Notes: a model not told the origin generated them from the sequence alone. A stretch of DNA of 64,000 nucleotides from Topomyia yanbarensis (GCF_030247195.1 NC_080671.1:210894361-210958360); one strand, 5' to 3'. Positions 1 to 12,732 are shown, counted from the first letter of the stretch. Program-made: numbers and translations.

Positions 1-1000
1 AGCTACAACATTACATTTACTGATGGCAAATGGATCGATTATTTTTTCTTGAAACCTCGGAAAAAGAATGAGAAAACTCGAATTTCCATAAAACACAATG
101 TGGGACTAGTCCCTTTTGGACGCCAGCTAGTACTGGGGTAACCTACATGGTTAACTTGGACTGCTAATAGCAAAAAATCTAAAAATTTAAATTTTCAAAT
201 TTCTCAAATGACAGTCCGCATAAATTACTTAGAACTATTAAAAAATACAAAAATGTCAATTTTGGAAAAATAATTGTAATTGTAAATAAGAAAAATAATT
301 GTAAATAAGTAATTGGGTATCTCCTCCTCTATACTGAAGTATGGCGTTTCCAGCTTGGGCTGCTGCGCTGAGCTTAAAGAGGAAACAAACAAAGCTAACG
401 TGCACGTATCTTCTAATGGCTATTCGTGTCGCGGGCGCGTACTGAACGGTATCGTCGATACCAGTGGAGGAATACACGAAATTTAAGGAGACTTAGAGTG
501 GACTCGTTGGCAAAATGGCTACAAGAACAGAACAACGCGGAAATAGCTGTATCGGTTTGGATATGATTCATCACCACTTGTTTATTCAATTCGTTTATTT
601 GATAAGGCACGTTTGCGTTAGCTTAAAGGTGCCATTTTTTTGTTTTACATTTTGAATTCCTTTAAATTAGGGTGTTACACATTTAAATAATATTTTGTTT
701 TTATATAATGAAACCAAAGAAATTTCACAGCTAACCTATACATATACAAGAGGGGATAATATAATATTCATAAGATTAGGGGGTCATTTTTGTGTTTTTG
801 TATAGTAATGCACTTTGGGATTTTTAGCAGGGAGATTATTGAAGCAATTAATTATTAACATTTTACATATTAAAACTAGAAATAACTAGAGGGAGTGGTT
901 CAATTTTATCAAGATTAGGGGGATTAATTAGGGTTATTTTTAAGTATTGGTACTGTTGGGCATTTCTTAACGAGATTTTATATTGATCAACTAAAACTAG
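1..1000. other. Unassigned AT-rich sequence
   Basis: No recognisable gene, transposon domain or terminal repeat was found on either strand. Short open frames near 256-610 have no familiar motif and overlap each other in different frames, so they are treated as chance. A 12-nt palindrome (gggactagtccc) lies at about 103-114. Confidence 0.5.
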
Positions 1001-1009
1001 AGGACAGGA

Positions 1010-2065
1010 GGGCACTTAAGTTTTGCGAAGATATTCAAGAGGGAGAAGGGGGATGGAGTGTGAAGTCCTACATCTGTGTATCAGAGACAGAGGAAAGGGG
1101 GTGGACAGGGAAAGGGGGGGGGGGGTAAGATATCAAACTTTTAGTTTCCGGCATCGGGAATCAACGGTAAGGATTACAGATTCGGACAGATGCATCATGT
1201 ATTGGGACACCGGGCGGTCTTTCTCGAGCCGGCAGGGGTCCTCCAGACTTTTCGTCATCACTTTGTCCGGAGTGTGTGAATAGGCATATGGCACCCGAAT
1301 ACGTGGATTTCGAAGTCCATAGATTCAAAGAACTTGTCCTTCGTGATAGTCCATATTATTATTGAAGAGGTGTCTCATGAGGAACATACTTGGAACGCTG
1401 TCATCAGAGTAGTGACGCCTATACTCTTCAGGCTGCACTGCAAGTGGCGAAGGGGTCATCAAAGTAGCACTGCCGGCTAGAAAACCGCCATGAAACAACT
1501 ATTCGGGAGAAATTCCGGAGTTCGGGAGATCCCGGTCTACTCCATCGGAGTAGATTAGACCGGTTGTGTGTCGTCCAGGCGCCGATGTACCGGATGCAAC
1601 GCTCCACCTGGAATCGCCGGACTGATCTCGACACTCTATCGGGTAGCTCGTGAGCGGGCTAGATCCACCACTGGATCTGTATCGAATAGATCGAAGCGAA
1701 GCTGGAAGTTCACTTACCCATTGGTACCCAGGAAAATTCCGTCGCCGGAGAACTGGCAGTCGTAGTAGAGTAGTTTCATCGCTGAGAAATATTCGAAACT
1801 GGAGTATTACTCATGGAATCAGCAACTAAACGGCTCACGACAACAGGAGCTACATGACTCACAGAAACCGAAGCTAAACAGTTTGCGATATTTTCCGTAT
1901 GAGAATATCCGAGTGGAGTTCGGTGCGAAATTTCTCAATTACGCAGAGGTTCTAAGAGGTGTAATGTATGGCGAGAATGACGAAACGCAAGACGCAGCTA
2001 CATGGTTTAAAGGTCGAGGAATTTCATGGATCAAACAAAACTCGGAGTTAACTGCGGAAATGTAA
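1010..2065. other. GC-richer patch, unclassified; one weak exon candidate
   Basis: This stretch is visibly richer in G+C than its surroundings and carries a G-run near 1105-1125. On the minus strand, 1718-1781 could be a small exon. It follows a ctcag acceptor-like site, starts with an ATG-containing frame reading YYDCQFSGDGIFLGTN, and ends at a strong gtaagtg donor (1717-1711). A short plus-strand frame at 1883-2065 also exists but I do not recognise its product. Nothing here was matched to a known family, so the exon is only a suggestion. Confidence 0.2.
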
Positions 2066-2069
2066 TGTA

Positions 2070-4560
2070 GCTCCGTTGGGTAAAAGCAGATGAAGAATCG
2101 CTTACTATTACTAAAATATAAGATTTGTTTATTGAATAAAAATATACAATTTAGGTGCACTTAAAAAAACTATACAATATAATTTGTACATAAACATCGG
2201 ACAATATTCTTGAAAAGTGTAACAAATCAGTATTTTATCAGTTTAGAGAAAAAATTAATTTGAAATATAAATGATTCGACAGACCATTCACAATAAATAA
2301 GCAATCTAAGAAAAAATTCGCACTGCTAATCAAAGATTTACCTTTTCTTAGTATTACAATTTTCTTAATAATACATAATGTTCTGCAAAAATGCAATCCG
2401 ATGTAAACTTTCTAAAATAAATAAAAGAAATTAAAATTTGTTGTAAAGAGACACCATCAAAATTAATTGTAAGCTGGCTCTGGTACCACATACATATAAA
2501 TCACCCGTATAAATATTTACATGGTGTCTTTGGAAAAGCTTTGACCATTAAACTGTGATATGACCTGGCAGAATTTTTTTTTTATTGTTGAATAATAAAA
2601 GGATTTCTCGAAATAGGAATGCCTTTGAAATATAAGGTATCAAAATGTTTAGATGTATAATCCAGTTTTATTAAACTTTGCTGAAGATGTCATCTAAAGC
2701 CAGAAAATACTTTTCATGGCTTGGCAATCTTGTACGGCGTGGTGCTCATCGTGTGTTTTGTGATCCACTAAGGCGTAGGTTGGAGTGATTCAAACAGAAG
2801 GTTTTTGATTGATACAGAAGTATAGTAGACCCTAGGTCAAACCGAGAGCACTTTGACATGTTCAAAAAATCAAGGAATTTGCTAGGTTTAAATTATTTTA
2901 AAAGAACTTTTCAAATACACTTTTAACTGATTAACTGGCTGACTACACACTTTGTTCTCAATAAGACTGAGAAAATAACTAGGTACTCTAAGAAATATCA
3001 TATGTTTTGACCGAAGCGCCTACGCATTTGAAGAGAGGTTTAAGGTGGCTGGTCAAGACTAAGCTTCTCGAAATCTGCAATACTTTAACTTTAAATCGTA
3101 ACGCCCGGTTTATTAGGTAAAGATGGCGGTTTTTATTAATTCATAACAATGCATTGCACAATGGTTCCTAAGCCGTTTCATGCTTATCATCATCATCATC
3201 GTGGTCGAACAATCCGAGTGATTTGATCATGACCGACTGAATTTCAAATCTCTAGGTTCTCGATGTTGGGCGGCCTCTTCTATGTTACCTACTGGACATA
3301 ACTTTAGCTTGTCCCTTTTCTGGCATTCGTACTACATATTCAGCCAACTTCTGTCGATGACAAAATATTTATACACTTAGTATGAATATCAATGAGGAAA
3401 TGTCTATAATATTCTTAATACACTTTGCACCTACATACAATGCATTGCAATGGCTCGTCAGCCAAGAACTTGATCAGTTACGTGTCGACGCTGAAACACT
3501 TGAAACAAATAAATATAATATTTATGTAGCTAAATCGCCATTTGTTCAATGTTGTCTTCCTGCTAACTTAGTTTGGTATGCAGGGTGGGTAGGTAAGTGG
3601 GGTGAATAACCTACAACCGAACCGCAGTTTGTTTCCGTATGCCTGGTAGGTGAAGGCGCTGATAATAAGAAGGGGTGGGTCTAACGAAGGTTGGCCTGAA
3701 GAAGATGAGATGGGGTTGCGGTTTGAGTTTCTTGATATGTGGTAACCCCTCGCCGCACGCTCTTTGCTGCGCCAAAAAGCTTATTTGAGACAAAAAATTA
3801 GGATAAGGTTGACAATTTTCAGTGTGTTGGCATAACCTTTCTATATAAAAAAGGCCAATATAACATAAAAACAAAAAAGAAGGCAAAAATGATCAAAATC
3901 AAGTCCACCAAACCGGCCGTCGAAAGTGGCCAAAGCGAATTTGGTTAGTCATTAGCGAGTGCAAATTCAGGTAATTTGGAACCCATTTCAATAAGTTTTG
4001 CATCACTGTGATATCACGGCGATCCAGTTTCTACACCATGTACACACGTACATGTGCAAGCATACATATATACATACAGACACACATTTTCCGACCTTGA
4101 CGAAGTGAGTCGAACATCACCCTTCGGGCCAAATCTTTAACTATTTTTAGAGTTATGACAAAACTTAAACACAAACAGGATTCAAAGAGTAAAATAAAAC
4201 TTAGTTAGAACATGTTTGTTTAAATGAAATTGATTTAGAATTTCGTAAAGCATTTTGCAGGTTCACTTCGAATAACAAAAAAAATCTGATCTGATATCTG
4301 ATGTATGAACTCCTAAACCTTGAATTCGCAAATATCGATACAATAACCAAGAAATACGAAGAAAGTTCCCCGAAGGTAATACATATCTAAAACTAAACAA
4401 TCTGGCGAAAGTTTCATTGTCTTGTTACATTCTTCATATAGCACCATTATCTTCAATCATATTTATAATATGTACATAAGTTCATTACATTTAATTTCAA
4501 TATATTAATTGCATTTTTATTCGTTCCATACTTTTCATTAATATTCACAGATTACAAACA
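2070..4560. other. Unassigned AT-rich sequence with small repeat scraps
   Basis: No supported gene. The stretch holds a short (ATC)n run at about 3187-3203. It also has two scraps of the mosquito repeat family seen again at 44.3, 54.6 and 56.5 kb: a 'cctttctatataaaaaaggcc' terminus near 3836-3857, and a 'cgacgaagtgagtcgaacatcacccttcgggcc'-type stretch near 4097-4130 preceded by a CA/TA-rich run. The scraps are out of the order seen in the intact copies, so this is a degraded or rearranged copy. Confidence 0.4.
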
Positions 4561-4786
4561 GTTTCAAAAAACTGTGAACCTATCAGACATGCCTGAAGCA
4601 CCAACTAACTTGTGCTGTGTTGGTCTAGAACATGTTATAAGAATATCTATGCACAAAATGTTTATAGAAACTTCAATCTACATTTTGGAGAAGACTGCAT
4701 ATGATAAAATTAAATCCATATTCCTTATCAATTCAGTTGCAAAACTTATTTTAGTTAATAGATTATTTGTAGTAAAGCAGAAGTAG
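4561..4786 (+). CDS. Possible exon of an unknown host gene (weak)
   Basis: An open frame follows a plausible acceptor (ttaatattcacag, AG ending about 4550) and runs to a TAG at 4784-4786. It includes the readable stretch NLSDMPEAPTNLCCVGLEHV. Amino-acid composition of the first half looks protein-like, but the second half (rich in I, K, L) looks like ordinary AT-rich sequence. I do not recognise the product. If real it would be a terminal exon, because no donor is obvious before the stop. Chance is an equally good explanation. Confidence 0.15.
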
Positions 4787-4881
4787 CATTTCTAACAAAA
4801 CACTGTTTAAATGCATTTTAGTTAGGAGGCTTTTTATATTACTACAAAATTTACATCATACATTTCTAATTCATAAAAATA

Positions 4882-4998
4882 ACCTTCCGGCGCCAGTCAT
4901 GCTAGTGCACCACGTTGAGAAACTCTATCTCTATCGAAATCATCTTTGAGCAACGGCGGCTGCTCGTTTAGTGTACCACTAATGCGACTTCCGCGAAG
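4882..4998. mobile_element. Short MITE copy, accttccgg family (diverged)
   Basis: This resembles the better copy at 29598-29715: it starts 'accttccggcgcca' after a TA, contains a similar 'tgctcgtt(t/c)agtg' segment, and ends near 'gcgacttccgcgaag', a decayed form of the terminal repeat. It is about 117 bp and has no coding capacity. The right end is degraded, so its boundary is approximate. Confidence 0.5.
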
Positions 4999-4999
4999 A

Positions 5000-5644
5000 T
5001 AAAATAAAACTTGCATAAATTTGTAGTATTTTCTGTAAAAATTCAATTTATTCAAAATACATATGTATAACATGATCAATGTCAACTGGTCTGATTAGCG
5101 GGAAATGACTTCGAATAATTTAAAAATCAACAGGAGCACGTGGGATTTCATTTCGTTTGCACACCAACCAAGCATGGGTAAAATGACGGCAACAGTGTAA
5201 AATTTTTAATCCGCAGCGGCGCAAGTATGATTTTTCTAAATATGATTTGATGTGCGGCAAAATGTACATATCTCCGAAAAGGTGCTTCGATTCTATGTGA
5301 TGTAAGCGGTGGAAATGTTCCTTATAAAATTCTCAACAAATGTATGTAAATAAAAAGTAGTACTTGCATAGGAAATATAAGAGAAATTTGAAAATCAAAG
5401 CCTTGCCGGTACACCATTCAAACAAAACACCAAATTTCGCAACTTAAAAAATACTAAAATGTAGCTTAGACGATGCTCGAGTTTTGTATGTTTTCGAATT
5501 TTTTTACCTACGATTTTTAAAAAATCGGCAAAGCCCCGCGCGCAATTCCATTAAGTTTCCCCTTAAAAGCACATGTGACCTTATCTTTCTTTATTATATT
5601 TAATTGCGCGTTAAAATACTGGACCAGTAAATTCTATTCTGTAT
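5000..5644. other. Unassigned AT-rich sequence
   Basis: No gene, terminal repeat or tandem structure was recognised in this stretch. Confidence 0.5.
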
Positions 5645-5645
5645 A

Positions 5646-5952
5646 CACTCAAGTTTTTTTACGCGTTTTTTTTTGCGCGGTATTTTTTCACGCGGTTTTT
5701 TTACGCGGATTTTGAAATTTACGCGGTTTTCATTTACGCGGATTTTGAAATTTACGCGGTATCCATCAATGAGGTTCCCTTTATCGCGGATTCTTAAATT
5801 TAAGTGGTCTTCATTTACGCGGATTTTGAAATTTACGCGGTTTTCATTTACGCGGATTTTGAAATTTACGCGGTTTTCATTTACGCGGATTTTGAAATTT
5901 ACGCGGTTTTCATTTACGCGGTCTGTATCCCCCGCGTAAAAAAACCTGAGTG
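5646..5952. mobile_element. TA-flanked non-autonomous element made of TACGCGG minisatellite units
   Basis: The element is bounded by inverted ends (cactcaagtttttttacgcg at the left; cgcgtaaaaaaacctgagtg at the right), each next to a TA, as expected for pogo/Tc1-type insertions. The interior is a minisatellite in which 'ttttcatttacgcggattttgaaatttacgcgg' (about 33 bp) recurs roughly five times, with one variant unit near 5761-5815. The open frame through it (5673-5939) is just the repeat read in one phase and is not a gene. A second array of the same unit, including the same variant, lies inverted at 33594-33992. Confidence 0.75.
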
Positions 5953-6249
5953 TATAAATCTTTTTTTCGGGAATATGTGACCAAAAAGTAAACTTCGAAT
6001 TTCAAAGCAAATTGAACGTCCCAGGTTCCTGATAAATAATTAAGGTCCAACAATAAAGTAGAAACACCAGATAATCTTAAAACGACGCCGTCAAGTAAAG
6101 AAGCATGGAAACAGAAAGAATAAGCCCAAAAAAAAGATGGAAGCCATAGAAAGTCCATTGCATATTTATTAGGCTTTTCTCAGAAGATAGGATTTTTAAA
6201 AACATTTCAAAACTTTCTGATGCAATGGTTCTCAAATTCGTACAATCCG

Positions 6250-7140
6250 GTATATTCATTTTCTTTATTCAAAAATGTTTTTGGCTTCAAATGACCATTT
6301 CATTTTAATTAATTATTTCATTCCGCATCTTTTTATTCGTTTTGTTCATCTGCGTTCATTTTACTTATTCGTTTCATTCTTTGGATTCGCTCTGATCAGT
6401 TTATTATTTTTGTGCATTTTACTCATATCATTCATTTAAATTATTCATTGTTTCCATTGTATGCATTTTATTCATTTTTCCAATTTATTCATTTTGTTCA
6501 GTTTCTTCATTTTAATAATCTGACTACTTTTTCAGTGTCAATCATTTCATCCAAATAATTTATTTGATTCAATTTATTTCTTTATATTAATTTATAACCT
6601 TTTACCATTGTTCAATTTTTCATTTTAATCAAAGCATTTAATTCTGCTCATTTTCTTCTTTTTATTCATTTTATCACTTCAGCTCATTTTGTTTATTTGA
6701 TTCGTTTGTTTTATTTATGCATTTCATTTATTTTTTACTTTATTCATTTTTTTCATCCATTCTTTTTATTCATTTGATCCATTTCATTAATTTGATTCAT
6801 TGTATTCACTAGATGAATTAAATCAATTTGATTCATTTAATTCATTTGATTCATGTGATTCCTTTGATTCATTTGATTCATTGGATTCATTTGATTCGTT
6901 TTATTCATATCTTTAATTTTTTGCATTTCATGTTCAGTCATTCGTTTTATTTCATTCAATTTGTTAGTATGAGTCAATTTATTCTATTAATCTTATAACT
7001 ATTTCTAAATATAATCTTAATTTTTATTTAATAACATAATTTAATTTGATTCGTGTATATTATAATTTTGATTTACATTAATTTTTCTACTCATTTTATG
7101 AATTTAAAAACCTATTATTTCATTTTTTGCTTTACTTTTT
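6250..7140. repeat. Degenerate TTCATTTGAT-type tandem tract
   Basis: About 0.9 kb of T-rich sequence dominated by the word TTCATTT in near-decamer spacing. It is cleanest at 6770-6910, where 'attcatttgattcatttgattc' recurs, and decays on both sides. It has no coding potential. It is best explained as an old simple-sequence or minisatellite array. Confidence 0.7.
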
Positions 7141-7690
7141 TATTTCGGTCGTTTCGTGCAAGACTGGAAACTGTTTTCATCCCACCTCTAGTTGGGTGCC
7201 TACTTCTCGAGAGTTCTGCAAACTAATACAATAGTGAAGTGTGTAAGAAATGTCTCATCTCACTGCTAGGCGGATTAAATCGGTTTTTTCTTCATAATAA
7301 ATTGAAGCTGTTAAAATATTCTTCCCTTCCCTTGATGTAGTCTAATAACTATTTCTGATTATTTAATATAGTCTTCAAATTCTAATTGATTTTTTATTTT
7401 TGCATATTTGCATCTTTAGGATAAGGAAAACGTGATCAAGAAAAGATTTACTCAAATTCAGCCTTGTTTGTCTGCTAGAGCCCATCAAACACATTTTCAT
7501 ATGATGTTTATAAAATTGGGGGCTGATCAAATTGGGCCTTCAATGTATTATTTATTTATTTCGGTTTGGTGGGGATTTTGTGAAAATCTAACTTACTGCC
7601 CAAATGACATAATTACGCCCAAATGACATAATTACGAATTAAATGTTATGCTTTTTCGTAACTCTTTCTTCTCCATGAAATCCAAAAAAG
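7141..7690. other. Unassigned sequence upstream of the Tc1 element
   Basis: No gene recognised. A 'tctcatctcactgctaggcggattaaat' stretch at about 7253-7281 matches a motif repeated at several other places in the window (19.03, 27.88, 41.36 and 45.99 kb). A 20-nt tandem word (cccaaatgacataattacg) occurs twice at 7598-7636. Confidence 0.4.
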
Positions 7691-7692
7691 TA

Positions 7693-9134
7693 CCTGGTCA
7701 ATGAAATAGGTGTATTGTAATCCATTGCATTAAAATTTTTCAAATCCAATGATTTTAAGACTTCAACATTTTTAACAACTAGTAACCTGTGTAAACTCCC
7801 TTATTCAACCAAATTTTATCCATTTGTCTTGGCATTGAGTCATTCAAACGCTGATAAATTTCCGTTGGTATAGGGTAGCATTCCTTTTAAGCTGCTTCCC
7901 ACAAACGATCCTTATTTGTGAAATTTCGATCGAATAAACTTCTTTTTAAGTACATTCCGCAAAATTTTCTACGGGATTGATGACAGGAGATTGGCATGGT
8001 CCGAAATTATAGTCACTTTATTATCCCGAAATCATTCCTTTACATACTTCGATGTGAGTTTTTGGTCAATATCTTGCTGAAACTGTCATGTAAAGGCACA
8101 TTATCTTTGGCATAGGACTGCATGACATCCTTTAGGATGTCCAACCTTTAGCCTTGCATTCGAATCTTGCCATTACAGTGGCGTTGCAAAGAATAGGACC
8201 TGTGCCATTCCACGGAAAGCAAGCCCCAAACCTCATTGTTTTCGCCTCCGTGCTTTACCATATTTGCGTGTGTCGCAGATGAAACTGTTTGCACTTTAGA
8301 CGTTTAACGTTTCGTTGTGCATCGGGAGAAAATAGGTTTACCTTTGATTCGTCCCTCCGAAGGATATGTCACCATTTTTTGATTCCTTCTGAACCAGGCC
8401 CATTAACGCTGTTGAAAAGCAAATTGCATTTTTCTTCAAAGGCTTTGGCTTCGAAATAGTGGAACCTTCTTAGCAATTCTTTCTGGAAGATTGAAATTTT
8501 ACGGTCTACAGCGAACTGTTCTCGGACCTACCACTTTTCCAATTTGTGCTGAATTGGTCTTGGATGACGCGAATGGATCAGATTTCGCTAAAATTGCAAT
8601 ACGATGGTCAGCTGCTGTAGATGTCTTCTTGGGTTTTTTGCGTGTTTCCTTTTTTCAAAGGTTCTAAGGCATTTGTAACGAAGTTTTCGGAACGCCGCAG
8701 TGTATTCGCGATTTATTTATACGTCTTATCTTCTTGAACAAAATTTCTTAGCAAAACTCGTTCCACTTGAGTACAGTGAGATGCTCGACCCATTCTATAA
8801 CAAATCTTTGACTTATTCAACATTTAAGTACATTTACTAACACGCTGAATTCAAACTTCATCAAATAAAACGTAGATTGGAATTATGTAAAATAATAACA
8901 CGTTAATATATTTCACACACCTATTATATTGACCAGACGAGAAAGCCTGCGGCAGTCTTGTTTTGCATCTTGACAAAAATTGCAAATACAATCAGCACCA
9001 ATAACCCACTAGTAACTTGACAGATCCCAAGGCTTCTGTGTGCAGTAGGTGTGATTGAGACTGCTGCAACTTGGTATGCGATATTGAGAGAAAAACGAAA
9101 TAATTTATCACACACCTATTTTATTGGCCAGCAG
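7693..9134 (-). mobile_element. Tc1-like transposon with IR/DR-type ends
   Basis: The 1442-bp element sits between TA dinucleotides at 7691-7692 and 9135-9136. The left end reads cctggtcaatgaaataggtgt. Its inverted match occurs twice at the right: an inner copy at 8917-8936 (acacctattatattgaccag) and the outer end at about 9112-9131 (acacctattttattggccag). Two spaced repeats at an end recall the IR/DR layout of some Tc1 elements. A broken transposase lies inside on the minus strand. The element is therefore probably immobile on its own. Confidence 0.8.
7779..8793 (-). pseudogene. Tc1-family transposase, broken
   Basis: Reading the minus strand from an ATG at 8793 gives MGRASHCTQVERVLL, a helix-turn-helix start like those of Tc1-type transposases. 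It is followed by a second DNA-binding part (TAADHRIAILAKSDPFASS), then a catalytic-domain block containing RRDESKVNLFSPD and MVKHGGENNEVWG. The C-terminus reads SMPRQMDKIWLNKGVYTGY and ends at a stop at 7779-7781. At about 338 codons the length matches intact family members (around 340), so both ends survive. In-frame stops (for example after KTYK and before the RRDESK block) and several frameshifts kill it. The role would have been cut-and-paste transposition with a DD34E-type catalytic triad; only the middle Asp region is clearly readable. Confidence 0.85.
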
Positions 9135-10033
9135 TACATATGGAGTATACCGAGTTATAAAATGATATTTACGAAGTGTTCCTTAATTTAGTTTTTTTTT
9201 TTCTAAAATAACTTTCTATTGTGAGCTTCACAAACTCAAGCTTTCGATAAAATGTAAATTTTATCGTTTATAAACAATAGAAGAGATTTATCATAAACAG
9301 TGGAATCATAATAATTTAATTTAAAATTAAATAGAAATAGCCTGAAATATGTTAATACCTTGAAAACATGGAGCCTTGATGTCTTCAACAAAGTGGTTTG
9401 TAATAGCAGTCCCCAAAATTTTACTGAGACATTAAAACTGGAACTAAATTTGTTTGAAGAGTAAATTCGCCATAAATACTTCTTGGAGGATATAACGCCA
9501 AAACTATTTTATCAAATGATGTGCTGTTTAACGTTTGTAAAATCATCGAAGATACTAAATTGGCGGAATGGAAAACGCCATTTTTCATAAATTCCCCCAC
9601 TTTTGGAAGGTGGTTTTCTCGTTATTAATTCTATAACGTTTTCGTCTCAACTCGACGCATTCCAAAAATAAAAATATTTTCAGCAAATGTTGGAAGTAAT
9701 GCAATTTTTCGATGAATAGTTCTAAGTTTCATAGACATTAAAGCAATTCCAGTTTCGCTTCTCATTAAAAAATGACCCTAATCCATATTGCAGTACACCC
9801 CTTCAAAACTGAACTCAATATGATAGGAAATTACAATTATGATTATGATTGATTTCAGAACTCTGGAATGAATTTCTATTGTAATGTTTTAGGCAGGTAT
9901 TTGATATTGATGTTATTAGACAACTGTGAGATCAAGACCAATAGATCAGTTACAGATCAGGATCGCATTCTAACAATTTTTCAAAGGTCCTCATGATGTT
10001 TCAAACAATAGGTTATCAATGTACTGTTCAGAT

Positions 10034-10379
10034 TAGAGATGCGCCGAATAGTACTATTCGGCTTTCAGCCTAGTACCGAATATTTAATGTTTAATTATTC
10101 GGCGTACCGTATATTCGACTTCCGTTAAAATCGGCTGGTATTCGGCCGGAATATTCGGTCGACCGAATATTCGGTGCATCTCATCAGTATTTTGTATATA
10201 CCTACCTAGTTTCTTTTATTTTGGCTTTTTTTAATATTTCATGAATATTAGACCATTACTTATCATATTCGGCCGAAGGTAAGTTTTTATTATTCGGCGT
10301 ACCGTATATTCGGCTTAAATCGAAATCAGCTGGTATTCGGCCCGAATATTCGGTCGACCGAATATTCGGTTAATCTCTA
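10034..10379. mobile_element. hAT-like MITE with 8-bp target duplication
   Basis: The 346-bp insertion is flanked by gttcagat at 10026-10033 and 10380-10387, an 8-bp duplication as made by hAT transposases. Its ends are inverted (tagagatgcgccgaat at the left; accgaatattcggttaatctcta at the right). The sites homologous to this one in copies B (near 13858) and C (near 45438) lack the insert, which proves the boundaries. The palindromic word cgaatattcgg and its half-sites recur many times within both subterminal regions. No coding sequence is present. Confidence 0.88.
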
Positions 10380-10510
10380 GTTCAGATAATTATCATTATA
10401 ATATTGAATTAAATCAGTCAGCATCAATAAATTTCAAACCTCAATCAATTTTTTACGAAGTTAGTTTTATCGAAATAATATTTGGTTCATTAAAATGGAT
10501 TATTACTATA

Positions 10511-12732
10511 GAGGAATTCCACGAAGATCCGTCCGAAAATCTTTAAAATCGTGACCGACCATCTTCGATTCCGATGAAACTTTACACGTTTCACCGGCAT
10601 GGAAGACTAAACATTTTCCACAGGTAATAAGATTATTTTGCCTCAAGAGCAACTTTTCAAAAGGGCGTAAAGGTTTCCACGTGTACGAATTTCAAAAAAA
10701 TTTTGTTCGATTACTGTATTTTATACAGCAAAACTTTCGGAGAACGAGTTACAGGGAATGAATACTTCTGTCCGAAAAAATATACACTGAAAAAAATGTT
10801 GTCATTTTTCAAAAAAATAAAAATTTATTTTAAAAATTTAAATTGCGAAAAAACCCATTTTTTTAATTTTTTATGTTTTGTCAACAAAAACCTAAAGAGA
10901 AAAGAAACATTTTGAATGTGACTGCATGATGGAGAACTTATCGGTAAAAAAGATTTTCTAACAATAACTTTATACATGTTTTTAAATTTACTACTAATTG
11001 ACATACAAAACTGTAATTTTATTACGGAATATAATTCTAAGCTTCATTTAAAATCAAAAGGTATTTAACAAAAATCTTCCAAAATACGATAGTTTTCGAG
11101 ATATTTGGAATTTTGCACCAACAAAAACAATTAATTCGTGTAATTATGCTCTTTTTAAAAGTTATTCACATTACCCCATCATTAAATGTCAACAATCTAA
11201 TGTTTATCATTTTAAAGACGTAAATGCAACTTTTTTAGTGTATTTGGATCATGGAGAAGCTTTCAATAAAAAAGTTTTCCTAACAACTTTTGACATATTT
11301 TTGTAATTCATACTATTTGCAGTCAAAAATACAATTTTCTTTTTGAATATGATTCTAAACGCCATTTTCAATCGAAATGCTCATAACAAAAAATTTCTGA
11401 AATGTATTAGATCTCGAGATATTTTAACTTTTGTTTTAACAACACAATTATTTTGTTTAATAACGACCCTTTCATAAGTTATTCTCGTTTCTCCATCAAC
11501 AATAATAGGTTTTTCAAAATGCCCATAAACTTTCCGGCAACTTTTCCTTTGACATCAGGGCGATATTGTAAAGCATTTAATAGTTACAAGAGAACAACCA
11601 TAATATGATTCAACTTCAAAGTTTAATCATCAGTCTCTGTGGTTGAATAATATTTTGGTTGCTTTCATGTAACTTTCAAATGGTTTACAATACCGTCTTG
11701 ATGTCAAAGGGAAAGTTGCAGTAAAGTTTTTTGAAGAACCTATTATTGTTTATGGAGAAACGCGAATAACTTATGAAAAGGTCGTAATAAAACAAAGTAA
11801 TTGTGTTGTTAAAACAAAAGTTAAAATATCTCGAGAACTAATACATTTCAGAAAATTTTTGTTACAAGCATTTCGATTGAAAATGGCGTTTAGAATCATA
11901 TTCAAAAAGAAAATTTTATTTTTGACTGCAAATAGTATGAATTATAAAAATATGTCAAAAGTTGTTGTTAGGAAAACTTTTTTATTGAAAGTTTCTCCAT
12001 GATCCAAATACACTAAAAAAGTTGCTTTTACGTCTTTAAAACGATAAACATTATATTGTTGACATTTTATGATGGGGTAACGCGAATAACTTTTAAAAGA
12101 GCATAATTACTCGAATTATTTGTTTTTGATGGAGCAAAATTCCAAATATCTCGAAAACTATCGCATTTTGGAAGATTTTTGTTAAATGCATTTTGATTTT
12201 AAATAATGCTTAAAATGATATTCTGTAATAATATTACAATTTTGTATGCCAATTAACATGAAATTTAAAAACATGTATAAAGGTTATTGTTAGAAAAACT
12301 TTTTTACCGATAAGTTCTCCATCATGCGATTACATTCAAAATGTTTCTTTTCTCTTTAGGTTTTTGTTGACAAAATATAAAAAATTAAAAATGGGTTTTT
12401 TCGCAATTTTAAGTTTTAACATAAATTTTCGTTTTTTTTTGAAAATTGACAACATTTTTTTCAGTGTATATTTTTTTCGGGCAGAAGTATTCATTCCCTG
12501 TAACTCGTTCTCCGATAGTTTTGCTGTATAAAATACAGTAATCGAACAACAAAATTTTGAAATTCATGCACGTAGAAACGTTTACGCCCTTTTGAAAAAT
12601 TGCTCTTGTATCAAAATATTCCAATTGCCAGAGAATATCATGGAGATTCATAAACCGAACACACCTGCAAAGTTTCGTTCGAATCAACGATGGTCATATT
12701 TTGCGGTCGGCCGGTTTCTCATGGAACCCCTC
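10511..12732. mobile_element. 2.2-kb fold-back (giant palindrome) element, TA-flanked
   Basis: Two arms of roughly 1 kb are inverted copies of each other around a centre near 11620. For example, 'cattttgaatgtgactgcatgatggagaactt' (about 10909) mirrors 12306-12340, and 'gacatcagggcgatattgtaaa' (11550) mirrors 11684-11706. The ends are gaggaattccac and, inverted, tggaacccctc, next to TA. Copies B (27700) and C (45805) carry the uninterrupted sequence tattactatattgaacaata, which confirms the insertion point. No transposase is visible. A truncated relative of the right arm lies at 46614-47052. Confidence 0.88.

Noticed and set aside
5673..5939. 88-residue open frame with regular FTRILKFTRFS repeats
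   Set aside because: It is the 33-bp minisatellite read in one phase; an 11-residue period equals the repeat unit. The same applies to 33507-33920.
5646..5952. CRISPR-like array (regular about 33-bp repeats)
   Set aside because: There are no unique spacers; units abut as a minisatellite inside a TA-flanked element in a eukaryotic genome.
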